NCBI RefSeq assembly: GCF_000151205.2
Contig: NC_016051.1
Location: 1,240,001 to 1,304,000, forward strand
Source: Thermococcus sp. AM4
GTDB lineage: Archaea > Methanobacteriota_B > Thermococci > Thermococcales > Thermococcaceae
DNA: 64,000 bases
Direction: 5' to 3'
Under the pieces are notes generated by a model. That model worked only from the letters and a program-made list of their open reading frames with translations. It did not search any database and was not told where the DNA came from. A program made the position numbers and the translations under genes. Below are positions 45,773-54,721 of the stretch, piece after piece; the first letter of the stretch is position 1; the number at the start of each line of letters is the position of its first letter.

Positions 45773-46930
45773 ATGGAGCTCCGTTTCGACATGGAGTATG
45801 AGAACGCTTACAGGGAAGTCTACGAGATGGTGAAGCCGAAGTACAAGCTCTTTACGGCCGGACCGGTTGCGTGCTTCCCAGAGGTTCTCGCGATAATGAG
45901 CGTGCAGATGTTCAGCCACCGCTCGGCCGAGGCGAAGGCCGTTCACGTTGACACCCTCGAGAGACTCAAGAAGTTCCTTGAGGCCGACAAGGGCGAGATA
46001 ATACTCTTCCCGAGCTCGGGAACCGGCTTCATGGAGTCGGCCGTTAGAAACACCGTCCCGCGCGGTGGAAAGGTCCTCGTCACAATCATCGGCGCCTTCG
46101 GAAAGCGCTTCGCAGACGTCGTCGAGGCCAACGGAAGGAAGGCAGTAATCCTCGAGAAGGAACCCGGCTACGCGATAAAGCCCGAGGAACTGGACGACGC
46201 CCTCAGGAAGAACCCCGACGTCCACGCGGTCACGATAACCTACAACGAGACCTCGACCGGTGTTCTTAACCCGCTTCCCGAGCTGGCCAAAGTGGTCCAC
46301 GAGCACGATAAGCTCCTCTTCGTTGATGCGGTTTCCGCAATGGGCGGAGCTGACATAAAGTTCGACGAGTGGGGCATCGACCTCGTCTTCGCGAGCAGTC
46401 AGAAGGCCTTCGGCGTCCCGCCGGGACTCGCGGTTGCGGCTGTGAGCGAGCGCGTTTTTGAGATAGCCGAGAAGATGCCCGAGCGTGGCTGGTACTTCGA
46501 CCTGCCTCTCTACAAGAAGTTCAACGAGAAGAAGAAGGGAACGCCGTCAACCCCACCGCTCCCGCAGATATTCGGCCTCAACGTCGTTCTCAGGATAATC
46601 GAGAAGATGGGCGGAAAGAAGGAGTGGCTCGACATGTACAGGAAGAGGAGCGAGATGATACGCGAGGGCGTCAAGGAGATGGGTCTCGGAATCCTTGCTG
46701 AGCCCGGCTACGAGAGCCCGACGATAACGGCCGTCGTCGTCCCCGAGGGAATGAAGGGAGTTGACGTCTACAACGCCATGCGCGAGAGGGGCTTTGAGCT
46801 CGCCAAGGGCTACGGAAGCGTGGCGGAGAAGACCTTCAGGATTGGAAACATGGGCTACATGACCTTCGACGACATCCGCGAGATGCTCGACAACCTCAGA
46901 GAGGTTATAGAAGAGCTGAGGAAGAAGTGA
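45773..46930 (+). CDS. Class V aminotransferase (serine/alanine-glyoxylate aminotransferase group)
   Basis: A 385-residue PLP enzyme: the N-terminus KYKLFTAGPVACFPEV, the SSGTGFMESAV phosphate pocket, FVDAVSAMGG and the Schiff-base lysine in FASSQKAFGVPPGLA near residue 205. ATG 45773 follows GAGGTGAT. Members convert alanine, serine and glyoxylate or act on phosphonates; which substrate applies here is not clear from context. Monocistronic. Confidence 0.93.
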   Translation: MELRFDMEYENAYREVYEMVKPKYKLFTAGPVACFPEVLAIMSVQMFSHRSAEAKAVHVDTLERLKKFLEADKGEIILFPSSGTGFMESAVRNTVPRGGKVLVTIIGAFGKRFADVVEANGRKAVILEKEPGYAIKPEELDDALRKNPDVHAVTITYNETSTGVLNPLPELAKVVHEHDKLLFVDAVSAMGGADIKFDEWGIDLVFASSQKAFGVPPGLAVAAVSERVFEIAEKMPERGWYFDLPLYKKFNEKKKGTPSTPPLPQIFGLNVVLRIIEKMGGKKEWLDMYRKRSEMIREGVKEMGLGILAEPGYESPTITAVVVPEGMKGVDVYNAMRERGFELAKGYGSVAEKTFRIGNMGYMTFDDIREMLDNLREVIEELRKK

Positions 46931-46932
46931 AA

Positions 46933-47514
46933 TCAGAGCAGGGGCTTTAACTCCCCGTTCTCTATTTTGTAAATCCTGTTTATCTTCTTCATTCCGGTTC
47001 TCCAGTCCCTGCTCAGCTCGACGAGAACGTCGAAGCGGTCGAAGGTCTTCTCGTCTATCCCGAGCCAGTGCATGACTTCGGCCTTTAAGTCGTCGCTCAT
47101 CGCCAGCGAGGTGACGATGAAGGCGTAGTCGTCTATCAGCTCATCGAGAATCCTCGGGACGCTGACGGTGTGGAGGGTGTCTATAACCACGTAGTCCGGG
47201 TTGAGTTTCTTCAGTCTCTCTATTACCTCCCCAGTCCTCTCGTCGGTGGAGCGCCGGTCGAAGGCGGTATCAATGACCTCGATGTTCGGCTTGAAGGGCT
47301 TGAACTCGCCGTAGGCAGTAACAACGGCCACCTTCCAGTCGTCTGGGACGTAGTGGAGTAACGCCTCCACGAGCTTCGTCTTTCCGCTCCTGCTCGTTCC
47401 AGCGATTAGTACGTCGTTCTTTCCGAGGACCTCTTCCTTCAGGAGCTCCATCTGCTCAGGCCTTGCCGAGCCGTAGCGTATCAAATCCTCGGGCTTGAAG
47501 ATGTAGACGCCCAT
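46933..47514 (-). CDS. P-loop ATPase related to secretion/pilus ATPases
   Basis: A 193-residue protein with Walker A VLIAGTSRSGKTKLVEALL near residue 37 and Walker B YVVIDTLHTVS, an arrangement seen in reduced GspE/VirB11-like ATPases, but shorter than these (usual 350-500). ATG 47514 follows GGTGAACC. It converges on the aminotransferase gene. No pilin or secretion genes are adjacent, so its role is unknown. Confidence 0.7.
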   Translation of the reverse strand: MGVYIFKPEDLIRYGSARPEQMELLKEEVLGKNDVLIAGTSRSGKTKLVEALLHYVPDDWKVAVVTAYGEFKPFKPNIEVIDTAFDRRSTDERTGEVIERLKKLNPDYVVIDTLHTVSVPRILDELIDDYAFIVTSLAMSDDLKAEVMHWLGIDEKTFDRFDVLVELSRDWRTGMKKINRIYKIENGELKPLL

Positions 47515-47568
47515 TCGGTTCACCGTAAGTATTTCTCGCAGGGGGTTATAACGGTATCTTTTGATGGG

Positions 47569-48951
47569 CTAAAGCTTCTCCACCTCCCTCAGCCTCTCGA
47601 AGTCTCTCAAATCCCATACAAGCCAGCTCTCTTTCCTCAGCTCTTCCTTTTCTTCAACCTTCTTAGCTACAAGTCCGCAGGTCCTTTCCCAATCGTCCAA
47701 CCCTACAAGCTCCGCCTTCCGTTCCAAGTCCTTCAAAATTCCCCTCGCTTCCCTCTCACTCAAATCCTTCCACTTAACCTCGACAAACAGGGCCTTCCTC
47801 TCCCTCTCGTTCAAAGCGACCAAATCGATTTCCTCACCCTTCCGCCACCAGCGGCCGATTTTTGTAAAGCGGAACGGCAGTTTTCCAGCTTTATTCAGCT
47901 CGATTAAAAACTGCCTGGCAATATCCTCAAAGACCCAGCCGAGGTAGCGGTTGAAGTTCCTCTCAAAGTGCTCCAGCGCTTCATTAGGCATTCCAATCTC
48001 TATCCCCTCCTTGAACGGGTAAACGAACGTGTAGTAAAAGGCGAAGTAGTTGTCCCGTATGAAATACCGCGAGTTCCTTGCCCGTTTCTTCGGCTTTTCC
48101 GTAACGGGGGCTTCCCTGCCAACGATGCCAAGGTTCATGAGTATGCTGAGGTAGCGCGTCAGCTTCGAGCCGTCGAGCCCCGTCGCGTTCTTCAGCTCGT
48201 TGAACGAGCGGTGGCCATAGCTTATCGCCTCCAGAATCGTGTTGTAGGTGCTCAGGTCCCGGAGCTCGTATCGGAGCAGGTATTCGGCTTCATCGTAGAG
48301 GAAGCCCCTCCCGAAGAACTCCTCCCGCGCGTTCTCCTCCGGGGAAAGAGACGGGTCGAGGCGAAGCAGGTACTCAGGGATTCCATCTACCATGCCGTAG
48401 ACCTTGACGAGGTCTTCGAGGCTGTAGTTCGGAAAGAACTCGCCGATGTGGCTGAACTTCAGGGGCTCGACCTTGAGCGAGAGAGTTCTCCTCCCGTAGA
48501 TTGGACTGCCGTAGGAAACGAGCTCCTCCATCATCGAGACGCTCGAACCGCAGAGGACGATGCTCCCGCTTCCCCGGAAGTCAAGGTGCTCCTGAAGGAC
48601 GCCAAGGATTCTGGGGTGGTTTTTGACCAGAATCTGGAATTCGTCAAAGATTACCACGACGTCCTCCGGCAGTCTCTCGAAGAACTCATCGAATGAGCGT
48701 ACTGGATGCCTCAGCAGTGATTCATCGCCCGTGAGTGAGAAAAGCTTTGCGTTGAGCGTTCTCAGGGTCTCACTAACTTCTTCCTCCTTGCAGAGGTGGT
48801 AAAGGGTTCTGAACCCCCTGGAAGCCTCAACGAGGAGTCTCGTCTTTCCAACCCTTCTCCTGCCGTAGACGATAATCAGCGCGCCCTTTTTGAAGACTTT
48901 CCGCAGGGTCGTTAACTCCGCCTTTCTGTCAACGAACTTTTGTGTAATCAT
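47569..48951 (-). CDS. AAA ATPase with DUF234 nuclease-like C-terminus (copy B)
   Basis: A 460-residue paralogue: Walker A YGRRRVGKTRLLVE near residue 30, Walker B VVIFDEFQILV, sensor GSSVSMMEELVSYGSPIYGRR, then winged-helix region and the nuclease-like end GEEIDLVALNE and ALFVEVKWKD. The C-terminal part is almost identical at DNA level to copy C. The ATG is at 48951; an inverted repeat TATAAT/ATTATA lies 6-21 bases before it. The TATA CTTTAAATAG is about 25 bases further upstream. Confidence 0.85.
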   Translation of the reverse strand: MITQKFVDRKAELTTLRKVFKKGALIIVYGRRRVGKTRLLVEASRGFRTLYHLCKEEEVSETLRTLNAKLFSLTGDESLLRHPVRSFDEFFERLPEDVVVIFDEFQILVKNHPRILGVLQEHLDFRGSGSIVLCGSSVSMMEELVSYGSPIYGRRTLSLKVEPLKFSHIGEFFPNYSLEDLVKVYGMVDGIPEYLLRLDPSLSPEENAREEFFGRGFLYDEAEYLLRYELRDLSTYNTILEAISYGHRSFNELKNATGLDGSKLTRYLSILMNLGIVGREAPVTEKPKKRARNSRYFIRDNYFAFYYTFVYPFKEGIEIGMPNEALEHFERNFNRYLGWVFEDIARQFLIELNKAGKLPFRFTKIGRWWRKGEEIDLVALNERERKALFVEVKWKDLSEREARGILKDLERKAELVGLDDWERTCGLVAKKVEEKEELRKESWLVWDLRDFERLREVEKL

Positions 48952-48956
48952 AATTA

Positions 48957-48972
48957 TATAATCGCAATTATA
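48957..48972 (-). promoter_or_regulatory. Inverted repeat ahead of ATPase copy B
   Basis: Perfect arms TATAAT and ATTATA with a four-base spacer, 6-21 bases before the ATG and about 10 bases after the likely TATA box. It covers the expected transcription start. Being AT-rich, chance formation is possible. Confidence 0.35.
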
Positions 48973-48999
48973 CTATTTAAAGGTTTTTCATTGTTCCAA

Positions 49000-50343
49000 T
49001 TAGGGAAACTCCTCCAAGTCCCAGACAAGCCAGCTCTCCTTCCTCAGCCCTTCTTTCTCCTCAACGTTCTTTGCCACCAGTCCATAGAACCTTTCCCAAT
49101 CGTTCAACCCTACAAGCTCTGCCTTCCTCGCCAGGTCCTTCAAAATTCCTTTCGCTTCCCTCTCACTCAAGCCCTTCCACTTGACCTCAACAAACAGGGC
49201 CTTCCTCTCCCTCTCATTCAAAGCGACCAAATCGATTTCCTCACCCTTCCGCCACCAGCGGCCGATTTTTGTAAAGCGGAACGGCAGTTTTCCAGCCCTG
49301 TTCAGCTCAATGATGAACTGTCTGGCAACATCCTCGAAGGCTCTCCCCACGTAGGTGTTGAATTCATCCCAGTCCATCTCAAAGGTTCCGAGCTCTATCT
49401 TCCCCCTGTTCGGCTTAACAAACCTGAACCAGAAGGCGAAGAAGTTGTCGTTGAGGTAGTAGCGCGCCTTTTTGCTCCTCTCCGGCTCGGTAACAGGAAC
49501 CTCGCGCCTCACGAGTTCGAGGAAGATTAGGGTTCTCAGGTACTTCGGCATGTCCTTGGCCTCGATTCCCGCGAAGCTGGCAATCTCGCTGACCCTGTGC
49601 CTCCCGAGGGCAATCGCCTCAAGAATCAGGTAGTGGCGGTGGACGTCGCCGAGCTCCTCCCTCAAAATGAACTCTGGCTCCTCGTAGAGGATTGACGTCG
49701 GCGAAAAGGCCACCTTCAGGAGCTCCTCCTCGAAGTTTCTCCCCTCAAAGAGCCTGAAGTACATGGGAACGCCGCCGGTGACCGAGTATATCTTCACGAC
49801 AGTCTCAATCGGTGAGTTTTTGAAGTACTCGCGGACGTGGAAGAAGTTGAGGGGCTTAAGCTTGAGCTGTGCCGTTCTCCTGCCGTAGAGGGGGTTGCCG
49901 TACTCCATAAGTCCCTCCATCAGGCCGATTATCGACCCGCTCAGAATGAGGAAGAACCCCTCGTCAAGGATTTCGTCTATGACGTGCTGGAAAACCGCCG
50001 GGGCGTTCTTATCGGTAAGCAAAAGGTACGAAAACTCGTCTATAACGACGACGAGCCTTTCGGGAGCCTTGAGCTTCAGGAGTTCAAAGGCCTCCCTGAA
50101 GTCCCTAACTTCAACCTTTGGCAGGTCAAGAACCTCGGCGGCTTCCCTGTAAAACCTCCTCGCGTTCGACTCCAGCCCGTCCCTGTCGGCTAAGAAGTAA
50201 ACTGCATTTTTCCCTTCAATGAACCTTTTCACGAGCTCGGTCTTCCCAACGCGCCTGCGCCCGTAGAGGATCAGGACCTCCTTTTTTCCTGAGCGGTAGA
50301 GCGAGTCGAGGAACTTTAGCTCATCTTTTCGGTTGACAAACAT
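49000..50343 (-). CDS. AAA ATPase with DUF234 nuclease-like C-terminus (copy C)
   Basis: A 447-residue paralogue: MFVNRKDELKFL start, Walker A YGRRRVGKTELVKRF near residue 28, Walker B VVVIDEFSYLL, GSIIGLMEGLMEYGNPLYGRR, then winged-helix, and the nuclease-like end GEEIDLVALNE ... ALFVEVKWKG. The start at ATG 50343 follows GGTGAGG. Its promoter carries a nested inverted repeat. It is 657 bases from copy B's nearest shared block in the same orientation. Confidence 0.86.
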   Translation of the reverse strand: MFVNRKDELKFLDSLYRSGKKEVLILYGRRRVGKTELVKRFIEGKNAVYFLADRDGLESNARRFYREAAEVLDLPKVEVRDFREAFELLKLKAPERLVVVIDEFSYLLLTDKNAPAVFQHVIDEILDEGFFLILSGSIIGLMEGLMEYGNPLYGRRTAQLKLKPLNFFHVREYFKNSPIETVVKIYSVTGGVPMYFRLFEGRNFEEELLKVAFSPTSILYEEPEFILREELGDVHRHYLILEAIALGRHRVSEIASFAGIEAKDMPKYLRTLIFLELVRREVPVTEPERSKKARYYLNDNFFAFWFRFVKPNRGKIELGTFEMDWDEFNTYVGRAFEDVARQFIIELNRAGKLPFRFTKIGRWWRKGEEIDLVALNERERKALFVEVKWKGLSEREAKGILKDLARKAELVGLNDWERFYGLVAKNVEEKEGLRKESWLVWDLEEFP

Positions 50344-50352
50344 TATCCTCAC

Positions 50353-50365
50353 CAAGATAATCTTG
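50353..50365 (-). promoter_or_regulatory. Inverted repeat ahead of ATPase copy C
   Basis: Arms CAAGAT and ATCTTG meet around one base; outer arms TTATCC and GGATAA (about 50343-50375) nest around them. The element covers the likely transcription start and touches the ribosome binding site GGTGAG. The same nested layout is seen at copy D, with different arm sequences. Confidence 0.5.
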
Positions 50366-50471
50366 AGCGGGATAATAATTTAAGCTTTTCCCCATCTTTG
50401 GTAGTTGGTGCACAATCTGTCAATAAATTCAAGAAAACTCGTCTAATTTCCAAAATATCTTAAAAACTCAT

Positions 50472-50484
50472 GTCAAAATTTGAC
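50472..50484 (+). promoter_or_regulatory. Inverted repeat ahead of asparagine synthetase A
   Basis: Arms GTCAAA and TTTGAC around one base, 70 bases ahead of the start and just downstream of an AT-rich element ATATCTTAAAAA (about 50455-50466) that may be the TATA box. A regulator site is possible. Confidence 0.35.
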
Positions 50485-50553
50485 TTCCGTCCCAAAATTT
50501 CTGCACAAAGGCAATAAACCCGAAGGCACTCTGACGAAAATTGGGTGATTGAT

Positions 50554-51456
50554 ATGAACGCCCTCCAAATCGTAAGCAGGAAACTTGACCCTATTGCCGA
50601 GGTTCAGACGAGGGCAGTAGCTTACCTCACGGGCGAGCTGTCCAAGAAGGGCTTCCGCTGGTTGCTGCCTATAGTGCTCAGCTCGATAACCGACCCCCTC
50701 TGGCCGGACCCCGCCGCCGAAGAGGCATTAAGGCCACCTGAGGTCGAGGTCTACGGGGAAAGACTTAGACTGACGCACAGCATGATACTCCACAAGCAGA
50801 TGGCCGTTGCGATGGGAATAGATAAGCTCTTCGTCCTCTCGCCCAACATAAGGCTCGAAGGAAAAGAGGCGGACGACGGAAGGCACGCCTACGAATTCAC
50901 CCAGCTCGACATGGAGATTGCCCATGCGAGCATGGACGACGTTATGGGCCTAATCGAGGAGCTCATCGTCGGCCTGTTCCGCGAGCTCAGACCGGTAGTC
51001 TGGGAGTCCTTCGAGAGGGAGCTTCCGAAGCCCAAGAGGCCCTTCAAGCGCTTTACCATTGAAGAAATCCGTGAGGAGTTTGGAAGCGAGGAGGAAGCCA
51101 GCAGAGCCCTTGAGGAGCCCTTCTGGATAACTGGAATCCCGAGGGAGTTCTACGACAGGGAAGTTGACGGAACCTGGAGGAACTACGACCTCTATCTCCC
51201 GGAAGGCTACGGCGAGGTCTCGAGCGGTGGGGAGAGGGAGTGGGAGTACGAGAAGATACTGGCCAAGATACGCTCGGCCGGTCTGAGCGAAGAGGCCTTC
51301 AGGCCCTACCTTGAGGTGGCAAAAGCCGGTCTGCTGAGGCCAAGCGCCGGGGCAGGGATAGGAATCGAGAGGTTAATCCGCTACATCGTCGGGGCGGAGC
51401 ACATAGCAGAGGTCCAGCCCTTCCCGAGGATTCCGGGCGTTCCGGCTGTTATTTGA
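50554..51456 (+). CDS. Archaeal asparagine synthetase A (AsnRS-related)
   Basis: Makes asparagine from aspartate and ammonia with ATP; it is a class II aminoacyl-tRNA synthetase-like core without anticodon domain, as described for Pyrococcus. The 300 residues show motif 2-like HSMILHKQMAVAMGIDKLFVLSPNIR, EFTQLDMEIAHAS, and motif 3-like GAGIGIERLIRYI near the end. ATG 50554 follows GGTGAT. Neighbouring ATPases are unrelated. Confidence 0.92.
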   Translation: MNALQIVSRKLDPIAEVQTRAVAYLTGELSKKGFRWLLPIVLSSITDPLWPDPAAEEALRPPEVEVYGERLRLTHSMILHKQMAVAMGIDKLFVLSPNIRLEGKEADDGRHAYEFTQLDMEIAHASMDDVMGLIEELIVGLFRELRPVVWESFERELPKPKRPFKRFTIEEIREEFGSEEEASRALEEPFWITGIPREFYDREVDGTWRNYDLYLPEGYGEVSSGGEREWEYEKILAKIRSAGLSEEAFRPYLEVAKAGLLRPSAGAGIGIERLIRYIVGAEHIAEVQPFPRIPGVPAVI

Positions 51457-51466
51457 TGCCCCGACT

Positions 51467-52600
51467 TCATCTCTTCTCAATTTCTGCGGTACTCAGGTAC
51501 TTGGCCGCCTCCCGATACAGCTCATTAACGAACTCGTAGGTTACGTTGGCTCGATTCAGCTCGTTTTTCTTTAGGACGCCGAGTTCCTCAGTGAGCTGTT
51601 CCAGAACCTCGGAGAGGGCTGGCTCGGACAGTCTGCTAACGGCCTTCAGTTCACTCCACCTCTTCGGGCCCTCTGAGAGGGACTTTAGGAGCTTTATAGT
51701 CTTGTAAGGCTCAGTTCTCGTTGAAACATAGTTTATTAGCTCCCTCTTTGCCTTCAGGACCGCTTCATCTCTTACAAGGCGCTTTGCACGCTCGTGAGGT
51801 TCTCCCCTGCATCTCTTGTAGCCGTAGAGGGTGAGCCAGCCGGGAAGCGTGCCGAGTGTCATTATTGCGTCGGCAATCTCCGAGTGCCCGTATTCTATCC
51901 CGCATTCCTCAAAGCCCTTTAACAGGTACTCCTCCGCAGTTTTAACGGGCCATGGGCTAAGAACCAGCTGCTCTGGGGGTCTGCCGAACATCGCCTCTTT
52001 CTTCCCTGCTGTAAACAGGGCCTTAAGAACCCCTGAGTATGAACCCGTAAAGATTATCCTCAAATCGGGCCTTTCGTTGTAGATTTCCCACAAACTCCTT
52101 AGGAGAATGTCTTTTCTGTTCCTCACTTCCTGTATCTCATCGAGGATAATAACGGTGTCTGGGGGCAGTGAGTTCACAGCCGACACGAAGTTCCTAACGG
52201 CACTCCTTCCCCGCTCAAAGTCCACGTTGAATTGAATTCCGGTCTTCAGTATGCCTCCAGGGTCAGAAATATAAACGCCCAAACTAATACTTTTCAGCCT
52301 CCTTTGGGATTTCATGGCCTTAAACGCGGTTTCTATGCTATCCACCACCTTGCGAGAAAATTCTCCAAAGCTACCGCAACTTGCAACGTTTATGTAAATG
52401 CCCATTGAGTTTTTATCTTGTACATACCTCCTGACCGCGGACTTGGCGAGGCTCGTTTTACCCACCATTCTCGGGCCAAGAACCGCGACCCACACACCAT
52501 CGTGGAGATAGGAGAGAAGTTTTTCAAGCTCTTTGTTCCTACCGAACAGGTTATCGTCCCTTGGTTTGGGCGTGAAAAATATCTCTCTACCTCTTCCCAC
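51467..52600 (-). CDS. AAA ATPase without the DUF234 nuclease-like part
   Basis: A 377-residue archaeal ATPase: NLFGRNKELEKLL, Walker A VLGPRMVGKTSLAKS near residue 43, Walker B VIILDEIQEV, then IIFTGSYSGVLKAL and a winged-helix-like C-terminus (KRWSELKAVSRLSEPALSEVLEQL). It ends without the Asp/Glu-X-Lys domain of the four paralogues. The likely start is GTG 52600; its binding site AGGTGG is inside a 26-base perfect palindrome. Confidence 0.83.
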   Translation of the reverse strand: MGRGREIFFTPKPRDDNLFGRNKELEKLLSYLHDGVWVAVLGPRMVGKTSLAKSAVRRYVQDKNSMGIYINVASCGSFGEFSRKVVDSIETAFKAMKSQRRLKSISLGVYISDPGGILKTGIQFNVDFERGRSAVRNFVSAVNSLPPDTVIILDEIQEVRNRKDILLRSLWEIYNERPDLRIIFTGSYSGVLKALFTAGKKEAMFGRPPEQLVLSPWPVKTAEEYLLKGFEECGIEYGHSEIADAIMTLGTLPGWLTLYGYKRCRGEPHERAKRLVRDEAVLKAKRELINYVSTRTEPYKTIKLLKSLSEGPKRWSELKAVSRLSEPALSEVLEQLTEELGVLKKNELNRANVTYEFVNELYREAAKYLSTAEIEKR

Positions 52601-52602
52601 AC

Positions 52603-52628
52603 AACCCACCTAAGTACTTAGGTGGGTT
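52603..52628. promoter_or_regulatory. Perfect 26-base palindrome over the start region of the 377-residue ATPase
   Basis: Each half is AACCCACCTAAGT read inward, with no spacer. It begins two bases upstream of the GTG start and contains the ribosome binding site AGGTGG. The likely TATA (CTTTTAAG, near 52633) lies just beyond, so the palindrome also covers the transcription start. It could act as a DNA operator or as an RNA hairpin that hides the binding site. Confidence 0.75.
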
Positions 52629-52699
52629 CTGCACTTAAAAGGGTTTCGAACATGACAATCCTTTAAATCCTGTTCATTGAATCTTAGACGGCGATACCC

Positions 52700-53884
52700 A
52701 TGATGCGGAACCTCTTTCCGGCCCTTGAGAAGTTCAAAGCCTACCTCAACACCGCGAGCACCGGATTGATGCCCTCGACGGCCCTTCTTGAAGCGACAAA
52801 GCTCCTGAGCGACGTGATAGAGTTCAACGGGGAGGTGAACTCCGTTGACTACATGGACGAGCTTGTCTTAAAGCCCCTCCAGAGGGAAGCTGGAAGACTA
52901 ATGAAGGTCAGGCCCGAGAACGTCGGCCTCTCGATTCAGACCACAGAGGGGCTGAGGAGAATCCTGCTGGCCCTCGAGCCGAAGAGGGGGCAGAACTTGG
53001 TTTCCCTCGACACCGAGTTCCCCACGATTCCAGCGCTTCTCAAGAGCTATGCCAAACGATTCGGCCTCGAGCTCCGCGTTGTTGAGAACAGGAACGGCCT
53101 CCACAGCCTTGAAGATATCGAGAAAGCTATAGACGACAACACCTTCGCGGTCGTCCTCAGCTCCGTAAACTGGGTCATCGGCGAGCGGATTGATTTGAGC
53201 GAACTCTCAAAAATCGCCCACGAACACGGCGCGTGGCTGATAGTTGATGCCGTTCAGCACCTCGGCTCGCTGAGGCTCTTTCCTGAGAAGGAAGGCGTGG
53301 ACGCCCTCTCCGCCGGCTCGGAGAAGTGGCTCATCAGCCCGGACACCGGGGCGGGGTTAATCTACGCCTCTGATGAACTACTTGAGGAGGCCAAGCCAAT
53401 AGCGGGGTTGCTCAACAACGAACCGCCAACAGGGGACTGGGGCAGCTGGTGGGGACTGCCGGAGAAGGACCCCTGGGGCGAGCTGAGGCCCGCGAAAGGA
53501 ATCAGAAAGCTAGACTTCGGCGGAGGACCTCCGTACCTAATCGCCTCGGCACTTCTCGCGTCGCTCCGGCTGATTAACGGACTGGGAATCGATAGGATAG
53601 AGCGCCACAACACCAAGCTCGCAAAGATTGTCGCCGATGAGGTTAGGGCCCTTGGCCTCGACGTCTTCTCGACGGACTCGCCGATAGTGACGATAAAGAC
53701 CGGGCTGGACTACAGCGCGGAGGATGCGCTCTACCAGAGGCTCGTCGCGGAGGGAATTTCCGTCAGCCACCGTGGTGTTCTCGGCCACTACGGGATAAGG
53801 GTTTCCCCTCATCTCTACAACGAGAGGGAAGACGTGGAGCTGTTCCTCGAGGCGCTGTTTGAGGCCATGAGAGCCGGAGCGTGA
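52700..53884 (+). CDS. Class V aminotransferase (cysteine desulfurase-like)
   Basis: A 394-residue PLP enzyme: YLNTASTGLMP start, SIQTTEGLRRIL, LIVDAVQHLGS and the Schiff-base lysine region ALSAGSEKWLISPDTGAG near residue 215, then HRGVLGHYGIRVSPHLYN. The family includes cysteine desulfurases and related lyases. It starts at ATG 52700 (or 52703). It is divergent from the ATPase gene, with about 100 bases between the two starts. Confidence 0.88.
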   Translation: MMRNLFPALEKFKAYLNTASTGLMPSTALLEATKLLSDVIEFNGEVNSVDYMDELVLKPLQREAGRLMKVRPENVGLSIQTTEGLRRILLALEPKRGQNLVSLDTEFPTIPALLKSYAKRFGLELRVVENRNGLHSLEDIEKAIDDNTFAVVLSSVNWVIGERIDLSELSKIAHEHGAWLIVDAVQHLGSLRLFPEKEGVDALSAGSEKWLISPDTGAGLIYASDELLEEAKPIAGLLNNEPPTGDWGSWWGLPEKDPWGELRPAKGIRKLDFGGGPPYLIASALLASLRLINGLGIDRIERHNTKLAKIVADEVRALGLDVFSTDSPIVTIKTGLDYSAEDALYQRLVAEGISVSHRGVLGHYGIRVSPHLYNEREDVELFLEALFEAMRAGA

Positions 53885-54403
53885 CTATAAGCCCCGCAGA
53901 AATTCCTCAGCCTTTTCGATTTCTCCCTTCTCGGCGAGCTTCAGGACGGCGGTGTAGAGGCCTATGAGTTCGAGGTTTTCTTCGGGGTTCTCGATTAGTC
54001 CGTCGATGCGCCTCTCAAGCTCCAGCCTGAGGTTCTCCAAGGCATTTTCGGAGTAGCCGGCAAGCTTCAAGCCGGAGAGCAGGCCGAGGAGCTCGCGGGC
54101 GGCGAGGGTAAGATTGATTTTTACTTTTGTTGCCCTCCTTGGCTCCTCAACTATCTTCTTCGTCTCCGGGAAGGTTGGTTTCTTTGGTGGTCCTAAGTAT
54201 TCTTCCGGCATCATTTTTGCGATCATGCGAATTGTCTCAGTGAATTCTGGAATCTTTTCTAAATCCCCATCAATTGGTTGGAATCCTGTTCCGCTCGCTC
54301 TTCTTTTCTTTTCTTCTACGATCTTTTCGGCGGCATCCGCCGCCTTTTTTACAAATTCTACAAATTCTACTGGACTGATATCTTTGCCCAGGTGGTCTCT
54401 CAA
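53885..54403 (-). CDS. Part 3 of the frameshifted gene: charged helical C-terminal segment
   Basis: 172 residues from TTG 54403, though the frame is open upstream to 54514 without an ATG, supporting its origin as a C-terminal piece. The text is helical and acidic (VEFVKKAADAAEKIVEEKKR; LAEKGEIEKAEEFLRGL), with a LTLAARELLGLLSGLKLAGY hydrophobic helix. Function unknown. Confidence 0.5.
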   Translation of the reverse strand: MRDHLGKDISPVEFVEFVKKAADAAEKIVEEKKRRASGTGFQPIDGDLEKIPEFTETIRMIAKMMPEEYLGPPKKPTFPETKKIVEEPRRATKVKINLTLAARELLGLLSGLKLAGYSENALENLRLELERRIDGLIENPEENLELIGLYTAVLKLAEKGEIEKAEEFLRGL

Positions 54404-54432
54404 TTCGCTGTATATATTTTTGGCGGCCTGCT

Positions 54433-54702
54433 CTAGCGCCTTTTCTTTGAACTCTTCGAATGGGAGCAGAGAATACCCCGTGTATGTGTATATCGTTTTT
54501 TCATTTTTTTCTCAAGATTTGGTTCCTCATCAACTCCAACAATTATTTTTGGGTCTCCTCTCCTATCAACGGCCGGCCACATGGCGTGTTTGAGGGCGAC
54601 GGATGGTTTTGTATGGCTTTTAGTTCTTGCTGCCAGCGGGATCGAAATTATCTGGAGGAGTGTGGTGTATTTTGCGGCATCTTCTTCTGTGGGTGCAGCC
54701 AC
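54433..54702 (-). CDS. Part 2 of the frameshifted gene
   Basis: 89 residues from GTG 54702: APTEEDAAKYTTLLQIISIP and HAMWPAVDRRGDPKIIVGVD are its most informative stretches; after VDEEPNLEKK the frame runs into A-runs and then becomes basic nonsense (KKRYTHTRGILCSHS), while the other frame continues sensibly. No homologue known to me. Confidence 0.4.
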   Translation of the reverse strand: MAAPTEEDAAKYTTLLQIISIPLAARTKSHTKPSVALKHAMWPAVDRRGDPKIIVGVDEEPNLEKKMKKRYTHTRGILCSHSKSSKKRR

Positions 54703-54721
54703 TCTGATTTTCGTTTCATAT

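Noticed and set aside
54433-54702. Programmed -1 frameshift at the A-run as an established mechanism
   Set aside because: The heptamer in the zero frame is preceded by G, a poor slippery site, and no stimulatory structure is visible; mutation or sequence error is simpler.
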